Below, in pieces: positions 1-9,036 of a stretch of 64,000 bases of DNA (position 1 is its first letter; the number at the start of each line of letters is the position of its first letter). Origin of the DNA: Methylomonas montana. Lineage in GTDB: Bacteria; Pseudomonadota; Gammaproteobacteria; Methylococcales; Methylomonadaceae. Made by a program: the position numbers and the translations under genes. The stretch covers positions 2,232,001-2,296,000 of the forward strand of contig NZ_CP129884.1 of the NCBI RefSeq assembly GCF_030490285.1, in the 5' to 3' direction. The notes beneath the pieces were generated by a model. The model did not search any database, was not told where the DNA came from, and worked only from the letters and a program-made list of their open reading frames with translations.

Positions 1-1592
1 TGATCGATGTCGGCGAATGCACTCAGATTGAAATCGCGCAGCTGATGCTCGGCATCGTTTTCAAACGCCGACAGGGCCGCATGCTCGCGAAAAATATCGG
101 CGCTGGATTGGTAGTTAAAGGCATCCCTGAAACCCATGCGTTGCGCCACCTGGCTGACGATCCACCAATCGTGTTGGGCCTCGCCGGATGCCGGAAACAA
201 AGGCCTTTGCCGGGAGATGCGCCGCTCCAGATTGGTGACGGTGCCGTCTTTTTCGCTCCAGCCAGTGGCCGGCAGCAGCACATGCGCCAGTTCGGCGGTG
301 TCGGTATTGGCGATGCAATCGGAGACTACTACCAGTTCGCATTGTTGCAAGGCGCGTTTGATCTTGTCCGCATCCGGCATCGACACCACCGGATTGGTAG
401 CCATGATCCACACCGCCTTGATCTGGCCGGCGGCGATCGCGTCGAACATCGCCACGGCTTTCAAGCCTTGTTTGTCGGCGACACTGGCGCTGCCCCAGAA
501 ACGGCCGACTCTATCGACATGTTCCGGGTTTTCCAGATCCATGTGTGCGGCCAGTGTATTCGCCAAGCCGCCCACTTCGCGGCCGCCCATCGCGTTGGGT
601 TGGCCTGTGAAGGAAAACGGCCCCATGCCCGGCTTGCCGATACGGCCAGTGGCCAGATGGCAGTTGATGATGGCGTTGCATTTATCCGAGCCGGAGCTGG
701 ATTGATTGATGCCTTGCGAATAGACCGTGACGGTTTTTTCGGTGTTGGCAAACCAGTCGAACAACGTACCGACCGCCTCGTTACTTAAACCGCAGTCGGC
801 CGCGACTTGTTCGATGCTGCCGGCGCTGCGTTGCGCCTCGGCCAACGCGGCTTCGAAACCTTCGGTATGACTATCGATATAAGCCTGATCGAGCCGGCCG
901 CTTTGTTGCAGATGCGCCAGGATGCCGTTGAACAACAGCGCGTCCATACCGGGTTTGACGGCCAGATGCAGATCGGCGATGTCGCAACTGGCCGTGGCGC
1001 GCGGATCGATCACCACAATCTTCAGATTCGGATTGTTTTCCTTGGCCCGGCGTATCCGTTGAAAACTGATTGGGTGGCACCAGGCGGCATTGGAGCCGAC
1101 CAGCAATATCAACTCGGCCAGCTCCAGATCTTCATAATTGCAAGGTACAGCATCGGCGCCGAAAGCGCGCTTGTAACCGACTACCGCCGATGACATGCAC
1201 AGCCTGGAATTGGTATCGATATTGGCCGTGCCGATAAAGCCTTTCATCAATTTATTGGCAACGTAATAGTCCTCGGTCAGCAACTGCCCTGACACATAAA
1301 ACGCCACGGCTGCGGGGCCGTGACGCTCGATAATGGCATTAAAACGTTCTGCAACATGGTTCAAGGCGTCGTCCCAGTCGACGCGTTGTCCATGGATGCT
1401 GGGATAGAGCAGGCGGTTTTCCAGCGACACCGTGTCGCCCAGCGTCGCGCCTTTCGAGCAGAGTTTACCGAAATTGGACGGATGCTCGCTGTCGCCCTTG
1501 ATGGTCACCCGGTGTCCGGCAATGTCTTCCACCGTCGCTTCGATGCCGCAACCGACGCCGCAATAGGGGCAAGTGGTTTTAATGGTGTTCAT
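1..1592 (-). CDS. nasA: Assimilatory nitrate reductase catalytic subunit (3' end cut by window)
   Basis: Molybdopterin oxidoreductase that reduces nitrate to nitrite in the cytoplasm for nitrogen assimilation. About 530 codons are visible, starting with MNTIKTTCPYCGVGCG. The cysteines at residues 8, 11, 15 and about 45 form the N-terminal [4Fe-4S] motif, and the later NSRLCMSSAV segment carries the Cys expected to bind Mo. The frame stays open to base 1, so the C-terminus lies outside the window. It is the last visible gene of the minus-strand nrt/nas operon, 12 bases after the flavoprotein gene that probably feeds it electrons. The full-length family is about 900 residues. NapA is less likely because there is no Tat signal and the whole context is assimilatory. 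Confidence 0.93.
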   Translation of the reverse strand, partial: MNTIKTTCPYCGVGCGIEATVEDIAGHRVTIKGDSEHPSNFGKLCSKGATLGDTVSLENRLLYPSIHGQRVDWDDALNHVAERFNAIIERHGPAAVAFYVSGQLLTEDYYVANKLMKGFIGTANIDTNSRLCMSSAVVGYKRAFGADAVPCNYEDLELAELILLVGSNAAWCHPISFQRIRRAKENNPNLKIVVIDPRATASCDIADLHLAVKPGMDALLFNGILAHLQQSGRLDQAYIDSHTEGFEAALAEAQRSAGSIEQVAADCGLSNEAVGTLFDWFANTEKTVTVYSQGINQSSSGSDKCNAIINCHLATGRIGKPGMGPFSFTGQPNAMGGREVGGLANTLAAHMDLENPEHVDRVGRFWGSASVADKQGLKAVAMFDAIAAGQIKAVWIMATNPVVSMPDADKIKRALQQCELVVVSDCIANTDTAELAHVLLPATGWSEKDGTVTNLERRISRQRPLFPASGEAQHDWWIVSQVAQRMGFRDAFNYQSSADIFREHAALSAFENDAEHQLRDFNLSAFADID

Positions 1593-1604
1593 CTGTAAAT
1601 CCGT

Positions 1605-2828
1605 TTATGCCGCGTTAGCCAGCGGCGTTTGGCCAAACATTAGCCGATGGCGGATCGCCGCTATCGAGGTTCTATCCTTGACCAGATTCAAGTACCAGGC
1701 GCTGTCGCTGGTGTCGCCATAGAGTATTACGCCGACGACTATATTGCTGCGTAGCACGATTTTTTTATAGACGCCCAAATCGTGGTCGATCAATTGCAAA
1801 ATATGACATTCGCTATCGCCTTCGAAATCGCCCACCGAAAATAAATCGATGCCGGTGACTTTCAACATGGTCGCCGACGACAAGGTTTTATATTGGCTTG
1901 AAGTGAGTCCGGACAATTGCCGGGCGCAGACCTTCGCCTGCTCGTAGACCGGTGCGACCAAGCCGAACAGCTCGCCGCGATGTTGCACGCATTCGCCGAC
2001 CGAATAAATTGCCGGGTCGCTGCTGCGCATGCCGTCGTCGACCACGATGCCATGTTGGCATTCCAGACCAATGCGCTTGGCCAGGCTGATATTGGGCTTG
2101 ATACCGGTGGACATCACCAGTAAATCGGCCGGCAATACGCTGCCGTCATCGAGTCGCACCGCACTGATATGGCCATCTCGCTGATCTATGCGTTCGATGG
2201 TGGTGCCCAGATAAAAGCGGATGCCTTTATCGGCCAGTTGCCGCTGTAAAAAGGCGGCGGCCTTGCGATCCAGTTGCCGGTTCAGTAAATGGTCCGCGCG
2301 ATTGATCACGCTGACTTGCATGCCGCGTTGTAGCAGGCCGTTGGCGGCTTCCAGACCCAGCAGGCCGCCGCCCAGAATCACCGCGTGGCGTTTGCTGGTG
2401 GCTTTTTCGATCATCGTTTCCACATCGGCGATGTCGCGAAACCCTAGCACCCCGTCGACATCTCGGCCGGGAATATCCAACATCAACGGTAACGAGCCGG
2501 TGGCGATCAATAGCTTATCGTAGAACGCGCAAGTGCCGTCCTTGGCGATCACGCACCGACGTTCGCGGTCCACATCGACGACCGCCTTATCCGGTCCGCA
2601 ATGCAGGGTAATCCGGTTTTTTCGATACCATTCGAAATCGTGAATCATGATGTCGGCGATGCTTTTCGCACCGAACAACACCGGCGTCAGCATGATGCGG
2701 TTGTAATTGCCGTGCGGTTCGGCACCGAAGACGGTGATGTCGTAGCGACCCGGCGCGGTTTGAATCAATTCGTCAACGGTACGCATGCCGGCCATGCCGT
2801 TGCCGATCACTACCAATTTTGGTTTCAT
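1605..2828 (-). CDS. NirB-N-terminal-like FAD/NADH oxidoreductase, probable electron donor to NasA
   Basis: Flavoprotein of 407 residues beginning MKPKLVVIGNGMAGMRT, a typical FAD dinucleotide-binding motif (GNGMAG). A second NAD-binding motif (GGGLLGLEAA) lies near residue 150. It matches the pyridine-nucleotide reductase half of the large nitrite reductase subunit NirB but ends where NirB continues into the BFD [2Fe-2S] and siroheme domains. Those parts are absent, so it cannot itself reduce nitrite. Its place directly upstream of nasA argues for a NasB-like role passing NADH electrons to nitrate reductase. I chose the ATG at 2828 because homologues start there; an in-frame upstream start at 2945 would overlap the porin gene. 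Family assignment is firm; the partnership is inferred. Confidence 0.85.
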   Translation of the reverse strand: MKPKLVVIGNGMAGMRTVDELIQTAPGRYDITVFGAEPHGNYNRIMLTPVLFGAKSIADIMIHDFEWYRKNRITLHCGPDKAVVDVDRERRCVIAKDGTCAFYDKLLIATGSLPLMLDIPGRDVDGVLGFRDIADVETMIEKATSKRHAVILGGGLLGLEAANGLLQRGMQVSVINRADHLLNRQLDRKAAAFLQRQLADKGIRFYLGTTIERIDQRDGHISAVRLDDGSVLPADLLVMSTGIKPNISLAKRIGLECQHGIVVDDGMRSSDPAIYSVGECVQHRGELFGLVAPVYEQAKVCARQLSGLTSSQYKTLSSATMLKVTGIDLFSVGDFEGDSECHILQLIDHDLGVYKKIVLRSNIVVGVILYGDTSDSAWYLNLVKDRTSIAAIRHRLMFGQTPLANAA

Positions 2829-2859
2829 GATGTTGTCGAATGAATAGTGTGGATGATCC

Positions 2860-2883
2860 GGGGCGAATAACTGCATTCGCCCC
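2860..2883 (-). terminator. Strong hairpin between porin and flavoprotein genes
   Basis: Perfect 9-bp inverted repeat (ggggcgaat / attcgcccc) with a 6-base loop, lying in the 61-base gap of the operon. There is no T-tract after it. It may be an mRNA-stabilising or partial termination element that adjusts nasA expression against the transporter, rather than an operon end. Confidence 0.4.
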
Positions 2884-2889
2884 GACCGC

Positions 2890-4152
2890 TTAAAAACTGA
2901 CGTTGGCTTGCAACCAGATTTTTTGGGTATCGGTAAACGCTGCATTTTCGGTATTGAAATTGGCGTATTTGGCTAGCAAGGAATAGTGCTTGCCGAATTT
3001 TTTCAGTATCGAAAAATCCCATTCGCTGCCGTATTCGACACCGCCGGTATCGTCGTAAAAATCGTGATACACGCCGGTGAAGATCAGGCTATCGTTCATG
3101 GTTTTGTAGCTGGCGGTGGCGAATACGTCGCGTATACCGTTAGCCGGTGTCACCAGGAATAAATCGGCCCAACCTTGGAAGGCATGGTTAGTGCCCAGCG
3201 GGGTTTGGAAAACCCGGTTGTTGCCGTAACCGTTGAGTTGTTCGACGGCGCCTTGCAAGGTCAGGTTATAGGCACTCAAGCCACTCATCAGATTGATACG
3301 GTCGGCTTGGTAATGATTAGGGTTGTCCGCGTAGTCGGACTGTTTGCTCCATTCGGCGGTATATACGAAATTGACGGTATCGAAGAACTGCGGCGATTTG
3401 CCGTCGAAGCGCAAACCATAGGTTTGCGACGATTTACTGTAGTTTTCCACTTCCCGATAATCAAGCCAGTAGCCGTAGCCGATCAGATTGCCCCAATCGC
3501 CGACCTTATAATTCAAATTCAAAATCGGCGAATTCATGTCCTCGGTTCTGCCGGCGATATTTTGTACATGATCGATATAACCGGCGTTGATGGTCAGACC
3601 GAACAGCGTTTGATTGTTATGGGTGATCAAAATGGAATCGAAAGTTTGCTCCATTTGCCGCCAGCCGACGTTACCGATGAAACGATCATCGTCGAATTTG
3701 ATGCGTTGCCGGCCGACTTTAATCAGCGTATCGGCGATGCCTTTGTAGCTGAGCCAGAACTGATTGAGCTCGCTTTGGTCCGGGTCGACGATGGTCGAAT
3801 ATTGAGTGCGGCGGTTGACAGTGCTGTTGTAATCTTCCTGCAAGGCATAAAGGCCTTCGTATTCCGCATAGGCTTGAAAATCGTGAAAGGTCGGCGTCAG
3901 GAAGCCCAAGCGCAAGCGGGCAGTATTGGCATTTGCAGTTTTCGGGCCGCCGGAGCCCTTGTCCTGATCCACATTCTCCCAACGGTAGTTCAAATCCATT
4001 TTTACCGCGCCGTTGCTGCCGTAATGGTAAAAATTCAATGCGTCTTCTACCTCCTTGGTAATGTCGGCCGACGCCGGCAAACTGGCGATGGTCATCGACA
4101 ACAGTGTTGCCGGCAAGGTGACGCTCGGCAGTTTGGTTTTTTGCAGTGGCAT
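2890..4152 (-). CDS. Outer-membrane porin of the alginate-export/OprD-like beta-barrel type
   Basis: A 420-residue secreted protein with a signal peptide (MPLQKTKLPSVTLPATLL... ending near SLPASA), alternating amphipathic beta-strand segments, and a C-terminal phenylalanine (QANVSF) typical of outer-membrane barrels recognised by BAM. Segments such as LNQFWLSYKG and KVGRQRIKFDDDRF resemble the alginate_exp porin family. It sits inside the nrt/nas operon, 34 bases after nrtCD, so it probably lets nitrate or nitrite cross the outer membrane. The substrate is inferred from position only. I used the ATG at 4152 because a good ribosome site (AAAGGGGG) precedes it, rather than an upstream ATG at 4203 that overlaps nrtCD. 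Confidence 0.8.
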   Translation of the reverse strand: MPLQKTKLPSVTLPATLLSMTIASLPASADITKEVEDALNFYHYGSNGAVKMDLNYRWENVDQDKGSGGPKTANANTARLRLGFLTPTFHDFQAYAEYEGLYALQEDYNSTVNRRTQYSTIVDPDQSELNQFWLSYKGIADTLIKVGRQRIKFDDDRFIGNVGWRQMEQTFDSILITHNNQTLFGLTINAGYIDHVQNIAGRTEDMNSPILNLNYKVGDWGNLIGYGYWLDYREVENYSKSSQTYGLRFDGKSPQFFDTVNFVYTAEWSKQSDYADNPNHYQADRINLMSGLSAYNLTLQGAVEQLNGYGNNRVFQTPLGTNHAFQGWADLFLVTPANGIRDVFATASYKTMNDSLIFTGVYHDFYDDTGGVEYGSEWDFSILKKFGKHYSLLAKYANFNTENAAFTDTQKIWLQANVSF

Positions 4153-4186
4153 AAAGCCCCCTTTGGCTGGATGGATAAACATGAAA

Positions 4187-5947
4187 TCAATGAGTGTGGT
4201 CACATTCGGACAGGAAGGTCAGCAGGCTTTCCCGGTATTTGTAGTAATCGGGGTGCTCCAGCAGCGCCTTGCGGCTACGCGGTCGCGGCAAATCGATCTC
4301 CAGAATCTTGCCGATCTTGGCGTGGGGACCGTTGGTCATCATCACCACCCGATCAGCCAATAGAATGGCTTCGTCGACATCGTGGGTGACGACGATGGCG
4401 GTGACGTGAGTGCGTTCCCAAACTTCCATCAACACTTCCTGCAATTCCCAGCGCGTCAAGGAATCCAGCATGCCAAACGGTTCGTCGAGCAGCAGCAATT
4501 TGGGCGATAACGCGAAAGCACGGGCGATACCGACCCGTTGGCGCATGCCGTTGGAAAGGTCGGCGGCTTTCTTGAACATGGAGTCGGCCAGACCGACGCG
4601 GGTTAAATAGTATTCGACGATATCGTCGCGTTCGTCTTGGCTGGCGTGCGGATAGACTTTATCGACGCCGAGCATGACGTTTTGGAACGCGGTCAACCAA
4701 GGGAATAGGCTAGGGGCTTGAAACACCACGCCGCGATCCGGGCCGGCGCCGTTGATTTCCCGGTTATCCAGGATAATGCCGCCTTCGGAAATTTCGTTGA
4801 GGCCGGCGGTCATCGACAACACTGTGGATTTGCCGCAACCTGAGTGGCCGATGATGGAAATGAATTCGCCTTTTTTCATTTTCATATCAAAACCGTCTAC
4901 CACCTTGACGCTGCTGTTGCCGTCCGGTGTCGGGTAGATTTTCGAGAGGTTGGCGAATTCCAGATAGCGGGCCTTGCCCAGGTCGCGCGCATTAGGTTTT
5001 AACGCGGAAGTATCCAGTTTCCAGTCGTTACTGGTATTGGGGCGTACGTCCGGCAGTTTGATTTTGTCGCTGCTCACGGTTTGGGTTTTTTCTATGCCGA
5101 TATTCATCAGATAACGGGTGATTTCGGCGCGCAAGCGCTTGAACTCCTCGTTATGATTCAGCGCGGTGCGGTCGCGGGGCCGTTCCAGATCGATATGAAA
5201 CGCCGGCCCGAAACTGGCGTCCGGGCCGGGATTGAGCGGAATCACCCGGTCGGCCATATAAATGGCTTCGTCGACGTCGTTGGTGATCAGAATCACCGTC
5301 TTTTTGTCCTGCTCCCAGATTTGCAGAATTTCGTCTTGCAGATTGCCGCGCGTCAAGGCATCCAGCGCGCTAAGCGGTTCGTCCAGCAACAAAATGTCGG
5401 GGTTGGCGGCCAAGGCGCGGGCGACATTGACCCGTTGGCGCATACCGCCGGACAACTCGCCCGGCTTTTTATCCATGGCCCGGCCCAGATTGACCATCTT
5501 CACGTATTTTTCGGTATGGGCGCGGCGTTGCTCGGCCGTCCAGTTCTTGAAGATCGCATCCACCGCCAGCGCCACGTTTTCATAAACTGTCAGCCAGGGC
5601 ATCAGAGAATAGTTTTGAAACACCACACCCCGATCCGGGCCAGGTTCTTTTATAGGCTGGCCTTGCTTCAGCAACTCGCCGCTATCGGCATGGATCAAAC
5701 CGGCGATCATCGATACCAAGGTGGTTTTGCCGCTGCCGGAAAAGCCGACGATGGCGATGAATTCGCCTTCGCGAATATCCAGATTGATGTCTTTCAGGAT
5801 GGAGGTTTTATCCCGGCCTTCGCCGTAGGATTTACAGACGTTTTTCAATTCCACCAAGGGCTTGTAGGCATCGTTGGCTGGAACGGCAGCGGTTGCTGAT
5901 TGTTTGTGCATGGAAAGCTCGATAATTTTTGCTTGGGCGGCGCTCAT
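4187..5947 (-). CDS. nrtCD: Nitrate ABC transporter ATPase, two fused ABC domains
   Basis: A 586-residue protein with two complete ABC ATPase domains in tandem. The first has Walker [10 protein letters not shown], signature LSGGMRQR and Walker [12 protein letters not shown]. The second has GHSGCGKST, the altered signature LSNGMRQR, and [11 protein letters not shown]. Cyanobacterial systems use separate NrtC and NrtD subunits; here the two ATPases are one polypeptide and there is no NrtA-like C-terminal sensor domain. It powers nitrate import through NrtB. The start at 5947 follows a GAGGATG ribosome site, 10 bases after nrtB ends, so translation is probably coupled. The leading region before the first domain is about 28 residues. 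Confidence 0.93.
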   Translation of the reverse strand: MSAAQAKIIELSMHKQSATAAVPANDAYKPLVELKNVCKSYGEGRDKTSILKDINLDIREGEFIAIVGFSGSGKTTLVSMIAGLIHADSGELLKQGQPIKEPGPDRGVVFQNYSLMPWLTVYENVALAVDAIFKNWTAEQRRAHTEKYVKMVNLGRAMDKKPGELSGGMRQRVNVARALAANPDILLLDEPLSALDALTRGNLQDEILQIWEQDKKTVILITNDVDEAIYMADRVIPLNPGPDASFGPAFHIDLERPRDRTALNHNEEFKRLRAEITRYLMNIGIEKTQTVSSDKIKLPDVRPNTSNDWKLDTSALKPNARDLGKARYLEFANLSKIYPTPDGNSSVKVVDGFDMKMKKGEFISIIGHSGCGKSTVLSMTAGLNEISEGGIILDNREINGAGPDRGVVFQAPSLFPWLTAFQNVMLGVDKVYPHASQDERDDIVEYYLTRVGLADSMFKKAADLSNGMRQRVGIARAFALSPKLLLLDEPFGMLDSLTRWELQEVLMEVWERTHVTAIVVTHDVDEAILLADRVVMMTNGPHAKIGKILEIDLPRPRSRKALLEHPDYYKYRESLLTFLSECDHTH

Positions 5948-5957
5948 GACGGCATCC

Positions 5958-6971
5958 TCAGATTTTTTGGAACGAGAACAGGTTTTGTAGCGAGTGCATG
6001 ACTCGGTCCAAGATGAAGCCGATGATGCCGATGGTAAATACCGCGACCATGATCCGGCTCAGCGAATTGGAGCTGCCGTTTTGAAACTCGTCCCAGACGA
6101 ATTTGCCTAGCCCAGGGTTTTGCGCCAGCATTTCCGCAGCGATCAGCACCATCCAACCCACGCCCAGCGATAGGCGCATGCCGGTAAAGATGTAGGGCAG
6201 GGCGGACGGCAGAATGATGCGTTTGATCTGGGTCATCCAATCCAGGCGCAGCACTTTGCCGACGTTGACCAGATCGCGGTCTATCGACGATACGCCGACG
6301 GCGGTATTGATCAGCGTTGGCCACAGCGAACACAAGGTCACGGTAATCGCCGAAGTGACGAAGGATTTGGCGAACCAGGAGTCGTCGGTGGTGACATAGA
6401 CCGCGCTGACCACCAGCGTGACGATAGGCAGCCAAGCCAGCGGCGATACCGGTTTGAAAATCTGAATCAAAGGGTTAAAAGCGGTATTCAATACCGGACT
6501 CATGCCGCACAGGATACCCAGCGGTACTGCAAACAGCGTGGCGACGATGAAACCGGCGAATACGGTACGCAAGCTGGTGAAAATTTGATCCAGGTAAGTC
6601 GGTTTGCCGGTATAAGGACGTTGCTTGATTTCGGTTTTGGGGTCCTCGGCCAGTTTTTCTTTGTTGCGTAGTTCCTGACGTTGGTAGAACTCGGCCATTT
6701 TGGTTTTTTCGGCGAAATGCTCAGCGACCAGACCGTCGACTTCGCTCCAGACCGCCACCGGGCCGGGAATCGCCCCCAGGCTGGTGTTGATGCGAGCCGC
6801 AGTCACGCTCCAGAAGCCAAGAAAAAGTACAAAAGCAATGATGGGCACACCCATGATCAGCCAAAGCTGGCGCAGTTGTTTAGCCGGATTTTCGCCGGCG
6901 GCTATTTTGACTAAGGGCACAAACCAGGTCAGGCCGGTGATATTGAAAAATTTAATCAGTTTGTTAGTCAT
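5958..6971 (-). CDS. nrtB: Nitrate ABC transporter permease
   Basis: Inner-membrane permease of 337 residues in the NrtB/SsuC/TauC family. A first membrane segment around residues 30-55 is followed by a hydrophilic stretch of about 70 residues and then the binding-protein-dependent transport domain with roughly five further helices. The EAA-type loop is visible ([17 protein letters not shown]...). It forms the channel for nitrate brought by NrtA and is driven by the fused NrtCD ATPase encoded immediately downstream. It begins 89 bases after nrtA. The family includes cyanate, taurine and sulfonate permeases, but with nrtA and nasA in the same operon nitrate is the best substrate call. Confidence 0.92.
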   Translation of the reverse strand: MTNKLIKFFNITGLTWFVPLVKIAAGENPAKQLRQLWLIMGVPIIAFVLFLGFWSVTAARINTSLGAIPGPVAVWSEVDGLVAEHFAEKTKMAEFYQRQELRNKEKLAEDPKTEIKQRPYTGKPTYLDQIFTSLRTVFAGFIVATLFAVPLGILCGMSPVLNTAFNPLIQIFKPVSPLAWLPIVTLVVSAVYVTTDDSWFAKSFVTSAITVTLCSLWPTLINTAVGVSSIDRDLVNVGKVLRLDWMTQIKRIILPSALPYIFTGMRLSLGVGWMVLIAAEMLAQNPGLGKFVWDEFQNGSSNSLSRIMVAVFTIGIIGFILDRVMHSLQNLFSFQKI

Positions 6972-7060
6972 GGCTTTACTCGCATATATTCGGGGTCGAT
7001 AAAAAGGATGCGTCCATGCATCAAAATACGATCCTTGTGTAGAGCACCCACCAGAGTTCG

Positions 7061-8455
7061 TTAATCGACTATCTTGCCGCCGGAGACGGTTTGCTTGCCT
7101 TTCAGGCCTATCGGAAATTTGGCCAGATAATCGTTAGGCTTGTTGGCATCGAATGGAATCTTGTCGATGAAGAAGTTTTGCGATGGCTTGATGCCGGTGT
7201 CGGCCGGGAAGTCTTCGGCCTTGGCTTTACCTTCGGCGACCAGTTCTTTCGCGGCGGCCAGATAGATGTCCGGGCGATAAACTTTTTTCGCGGTTTCCAG
7301 GTACCAGTTGTCCGGTTTGTATTCGTTGACCATGCCCCAGCGGCGTAACTGCGTCAGATACCAGACCGCACTGCTGTAAGACGGGTAGCTGGCACCGTGG
7401 CGGAAGAAAGTATTGAAGTCGGGAAGGGCGCGTTTATCGCCTTTTTCATATTCGAAGGTGCCGTTCATGCTGGCGGCCAATACCTCGACATCGGCGCCGA
7501 CATATTGCTTCTGCGACAACATTTCGATCGCTTCCTTGCGATTCTTGTTGTTGTCGGCGTCCAACCAGATAGCGGCGCGAATTAAAGCCTTAGTGACCGC
7601 CAGGTAAGTATTGGGATATTTGTCGGCCCAAGCCTGGGTAACGCCGAAGACTTTTTCCGGCGTGTCTTTCCAGAGTTCTTCGTCGGTGATCACCGGCACG
7701 CCAATGCCTTTAAATACTGCTTGCTGGTTCCACGGTTCGCCGACGCAGTAGCCGAAAATGGTGCCGGACTCCAGCGTCGCCGGCATTTGCGGCGGCGGAG
7801 TTACCGATAGCATGGCTTCGGCGTTGATTTGACCGGAAATGTCTTGGGGTGGTGAATAGAACCCAGGGTTAATACCACCGGCGGCCAGCCAGTAACGTAA
7901 TTTCACGTTATGCGAGCCGGCCGGGAAGGTCATTGCCATATTGAACGGCTTGCCTTCCGCTTTGTATTTGTCGATGACCGGTTTCAGCGCATCCGCTTTA
8001 ACCGGGCGCACCAGTTTGCCGCCCTCCGTGGGAATGTTGGGCTTCATTTGTTTCCAGATGTCGTTGGATATGGTGATGGCATTGCCGTTGAAGCCCATGC
8101 TGAACGGTACAACGATATCCGCTTTGGTGCCGAAGCCGACACTTGCCGCCAATGGCGCCGGCGCCAACATATGCGAGCCGTCCAGTTCGCCGTTGACGAC
8201 TCGGTCCATCACCACTTTCCAGTTGGCTTGGGCCTCCAGTTGCACGAACAGGCCTTCTTCCTCGAAAAAGCCTTTTTCGGCGGCTACCGCCAGCGGCGCC
8301 ATATCGGTGAGTTTGATGAAACCGAATTTCAGGTCTTCTTTCTCCAGTTTGCCGGCGGCGAAGCTGTGGTTGGAAAAGCCTAATATTGCCACTGCGACGG
8401 CCGAACTTAGCGCGGCGACAAGTGTTTTCGGTGTAAATATTCTGCAATGTTTCAT
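7061..8455 (-). CDS. nrtA: Nitrate ABC transporter substrate-binding protein
   Basis: Periplasmic nitrate-binding protein of 464 residues in the NrtA/CmpA family. A signal peptide covers about the first 38 residues (hydrophobic core [15 protein letters not shown], then SFAAG). The mature start [21 protein letters not shown] is the classic NrtA N-lobe sequence. It is the first gene of the operon and follows a long regulated leader. The ATG at 8455 is preceded by AGGAA five bases upstream; the ATG at 8470 has no such site. CmpA (bicarbonate) is a close relative, but nasA in the operon favours nitrate. Confidence 0.93.
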   Translation of the reverse strand: MKHCRIFTPKTLVAALSSAVAVAILGFSNHSFAAGKLEKEDLKFGFIKLTDMAPLAVAAEKGFFEEEGLFVQLEAQANWKVVMDRVVNGELDGSHMLAPAPLAASVGFGTKADIVVPFSMGFNGNAITISNDIWKQMKPNIPTEGGKLVRPVKADALKPVIDKYKAEGKPFNMAMTFPAGSHNVKLRYWLAAGGINPGFYSPPQDISGQINAEAMLSVTPPPQMPATLESGTIFGYCVGEPWNQQAVFKGIGVPVITDEELWKDTPEKVFGVTQAWADKYPNTYLAVTKALIRAAIWLDADNNKNRKEAIEMLSQKQYVGADVEVLAASMNGTFEYEKGDKRALPDFNTFFRHGASYPSYSSAVWYLTQLRRWGMVNEYKPDNWYLETAKKVYRPDIYLAAAKELVAEGKAKAEDFPADTGIKPSQNFFIDKIPFDANKPNDYLAKFPIGLKGKQTVSGGKIVD

Positions 8456-8487
8456 GTCGGTTCCTGTCATTTGAGAAAAATTGGCCC

Positions 8488-8538
8488 AAAAAAAAGGCGT
8501 CTACGTCCGATTTGTCATCAAATCGGGCGATAGACGCC
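8488..8538 (-). terminator. Intrinsic terminator in the nrtA leader (attenuator)
   Basis: Read on the minus strand, a long GC-rich hairpin (arms starting GGCGTCTA and ending TAGACGCC, about 19-20 bases each with small mismatches, 4-base loop) is followed at once by eight T residues (plus-strand A-tract 8488-8495). It stands about 30 bases before the nrtA start and downstream of the promoter, so it would stop transcription before the operon unless antiterminated. Confidence 0.88.
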
Positions 8539-8550
8539 TTTGTCTCGATT

Positions 8551-8594
8551 GCTCAACGATGAGCTGCTTTAGTGTGCGACTCCTACGCTGGAGT
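8551..8594 (-). promoter_or_regulatory. ANTAR-target leader RNA: two hexaloop hairpins
   Basis: On the minus strand two short hairpins stand in tandem. P1 (8579-8594) is ACTCC-AGCGTA-GGAGT and P2 (8551-8564) is GCTC-ATCGTT-GAGC. Both have six-base loops with A at position 1 and G at position 4, the known signature of RNA bound by ANTAR-domain antiterminators such as NasR and NasT. The terminator follows 12 bases later. This predicts nitrate-responsive antitermination of the operon; the regulator gene is not in this window. Confidence 0.85.
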
Positions 8595-8608
8595 ATTGCC
8601 TTACATAA

Positions 8609-8625
8609 AGCAAACCCGGTGCCAA
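8609..8625 (-). promoter_or_regulatory. Sigma-54 (-24/-12) promoter of the nrt/nas operon
   Basis: Minus-strand TTGGCACCGGGTTTGCT matches the RpoN consensus TGGCAC-N5-TTGCW, with exactly 10 bases between the invariant GG and GC. Transcription should start near 8598, just before the ANTAR hairpins, which fits the leader architecture. Confidence 0.88.
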
Positions 8626-8775
8626 TCTTTGCATTTCACTGGGATGTTTTTATAAATCTTATTTTAAAACAGTGGCTTATTGTGTTTTTTAAATGAGCTT
8701 GATGTGTTGTGAGTCAGACGGCGCACTAAAACGGCGTTGAAAACGATGCACTCTATTGAAACAGCCCCTGTTTTT

Positions 8776-8791
8776 TGCACTTGTATGGTGC
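8776..8791. promoter_or_regulatory. NtrC-type enhancer site
   Basis: The sequence tgcacttgtatggtgc matches the NtrC consensus GCAC-N5-TGGTGC exactly. It lies about 155 bases upstream of the sigma-54 promoter, a normal enhancer distance. A weaker half-site (tgcac at 8747-8751) lies 29 bases nearer the promoter. In the rest of the gap up to the terminator at 8983 I see no credible gene. Confidence 0.8.
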
Positions 8792-8982
8792 GGCAATCAT
8801 TAACGGTAGCCTACGGAAAAACAGGGATTGCGGATTGCACGTAGCCTTTCTAAACGCTAGCGAAGCCAACGGAATGGCGCTTAACTATCGGGAACCGGGT
8901 AAATTTGGAGTTGTTCTGGCGAGGCTTATCCGACGAGATGCTTGCCGGAGAAAGTAGAAATCGGCTGGCGTTTAAGAGAAGA

Positions 8983-9015
8983 GGGCGCAACGACGGCTGT
9001 TAAAGTGTTGCGCCC
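8983..9015 (-). terminator. Terminator downstream of the carbonic anhydrase gene
   Basis: A perfect 9-bp inverted repeat (gggcgcaac / gttgcgccc) with a 15-base loop starts 22 bases after the carbonic anhydrase stop codon. On the minus strand it is followed by a pyrimidine-rich TCTTCTCTT. Confidence 0.6.
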
Positions 9016-9036
9016 TTAATCGGACAAGATTGCGGT

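Noticed and set aside
45-788. A 247-codon plus-strand frame
   Set aside because: Antisense to nasA, whose reading is unambiguous; GC-biased third positions leave the opposite strand open.
1605-2828. Full nitrite reductase NirB
   Set aside because: Only the flavin/NADH half is present; siroheme and iron-sulfur domains are missing.
3175-4389. A 404-codon open frame on the plus strand
   Set aside because: It is antisense to the porin and nrtCD genes, which have clear family motifs, signal peptide and ribosome sites; the plus frame has no recognisable domain.
5081-5899. A 272-codon plus-strand frame
   Set aside because: Antisense to the first ABC domain of nrtCD; no motif or start signal.
8775-8957. 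A 60-codon ORF upstream of the nitrate operon
   Set aside because: It begins inside the NtrC site and has no start signal or recognisable content.
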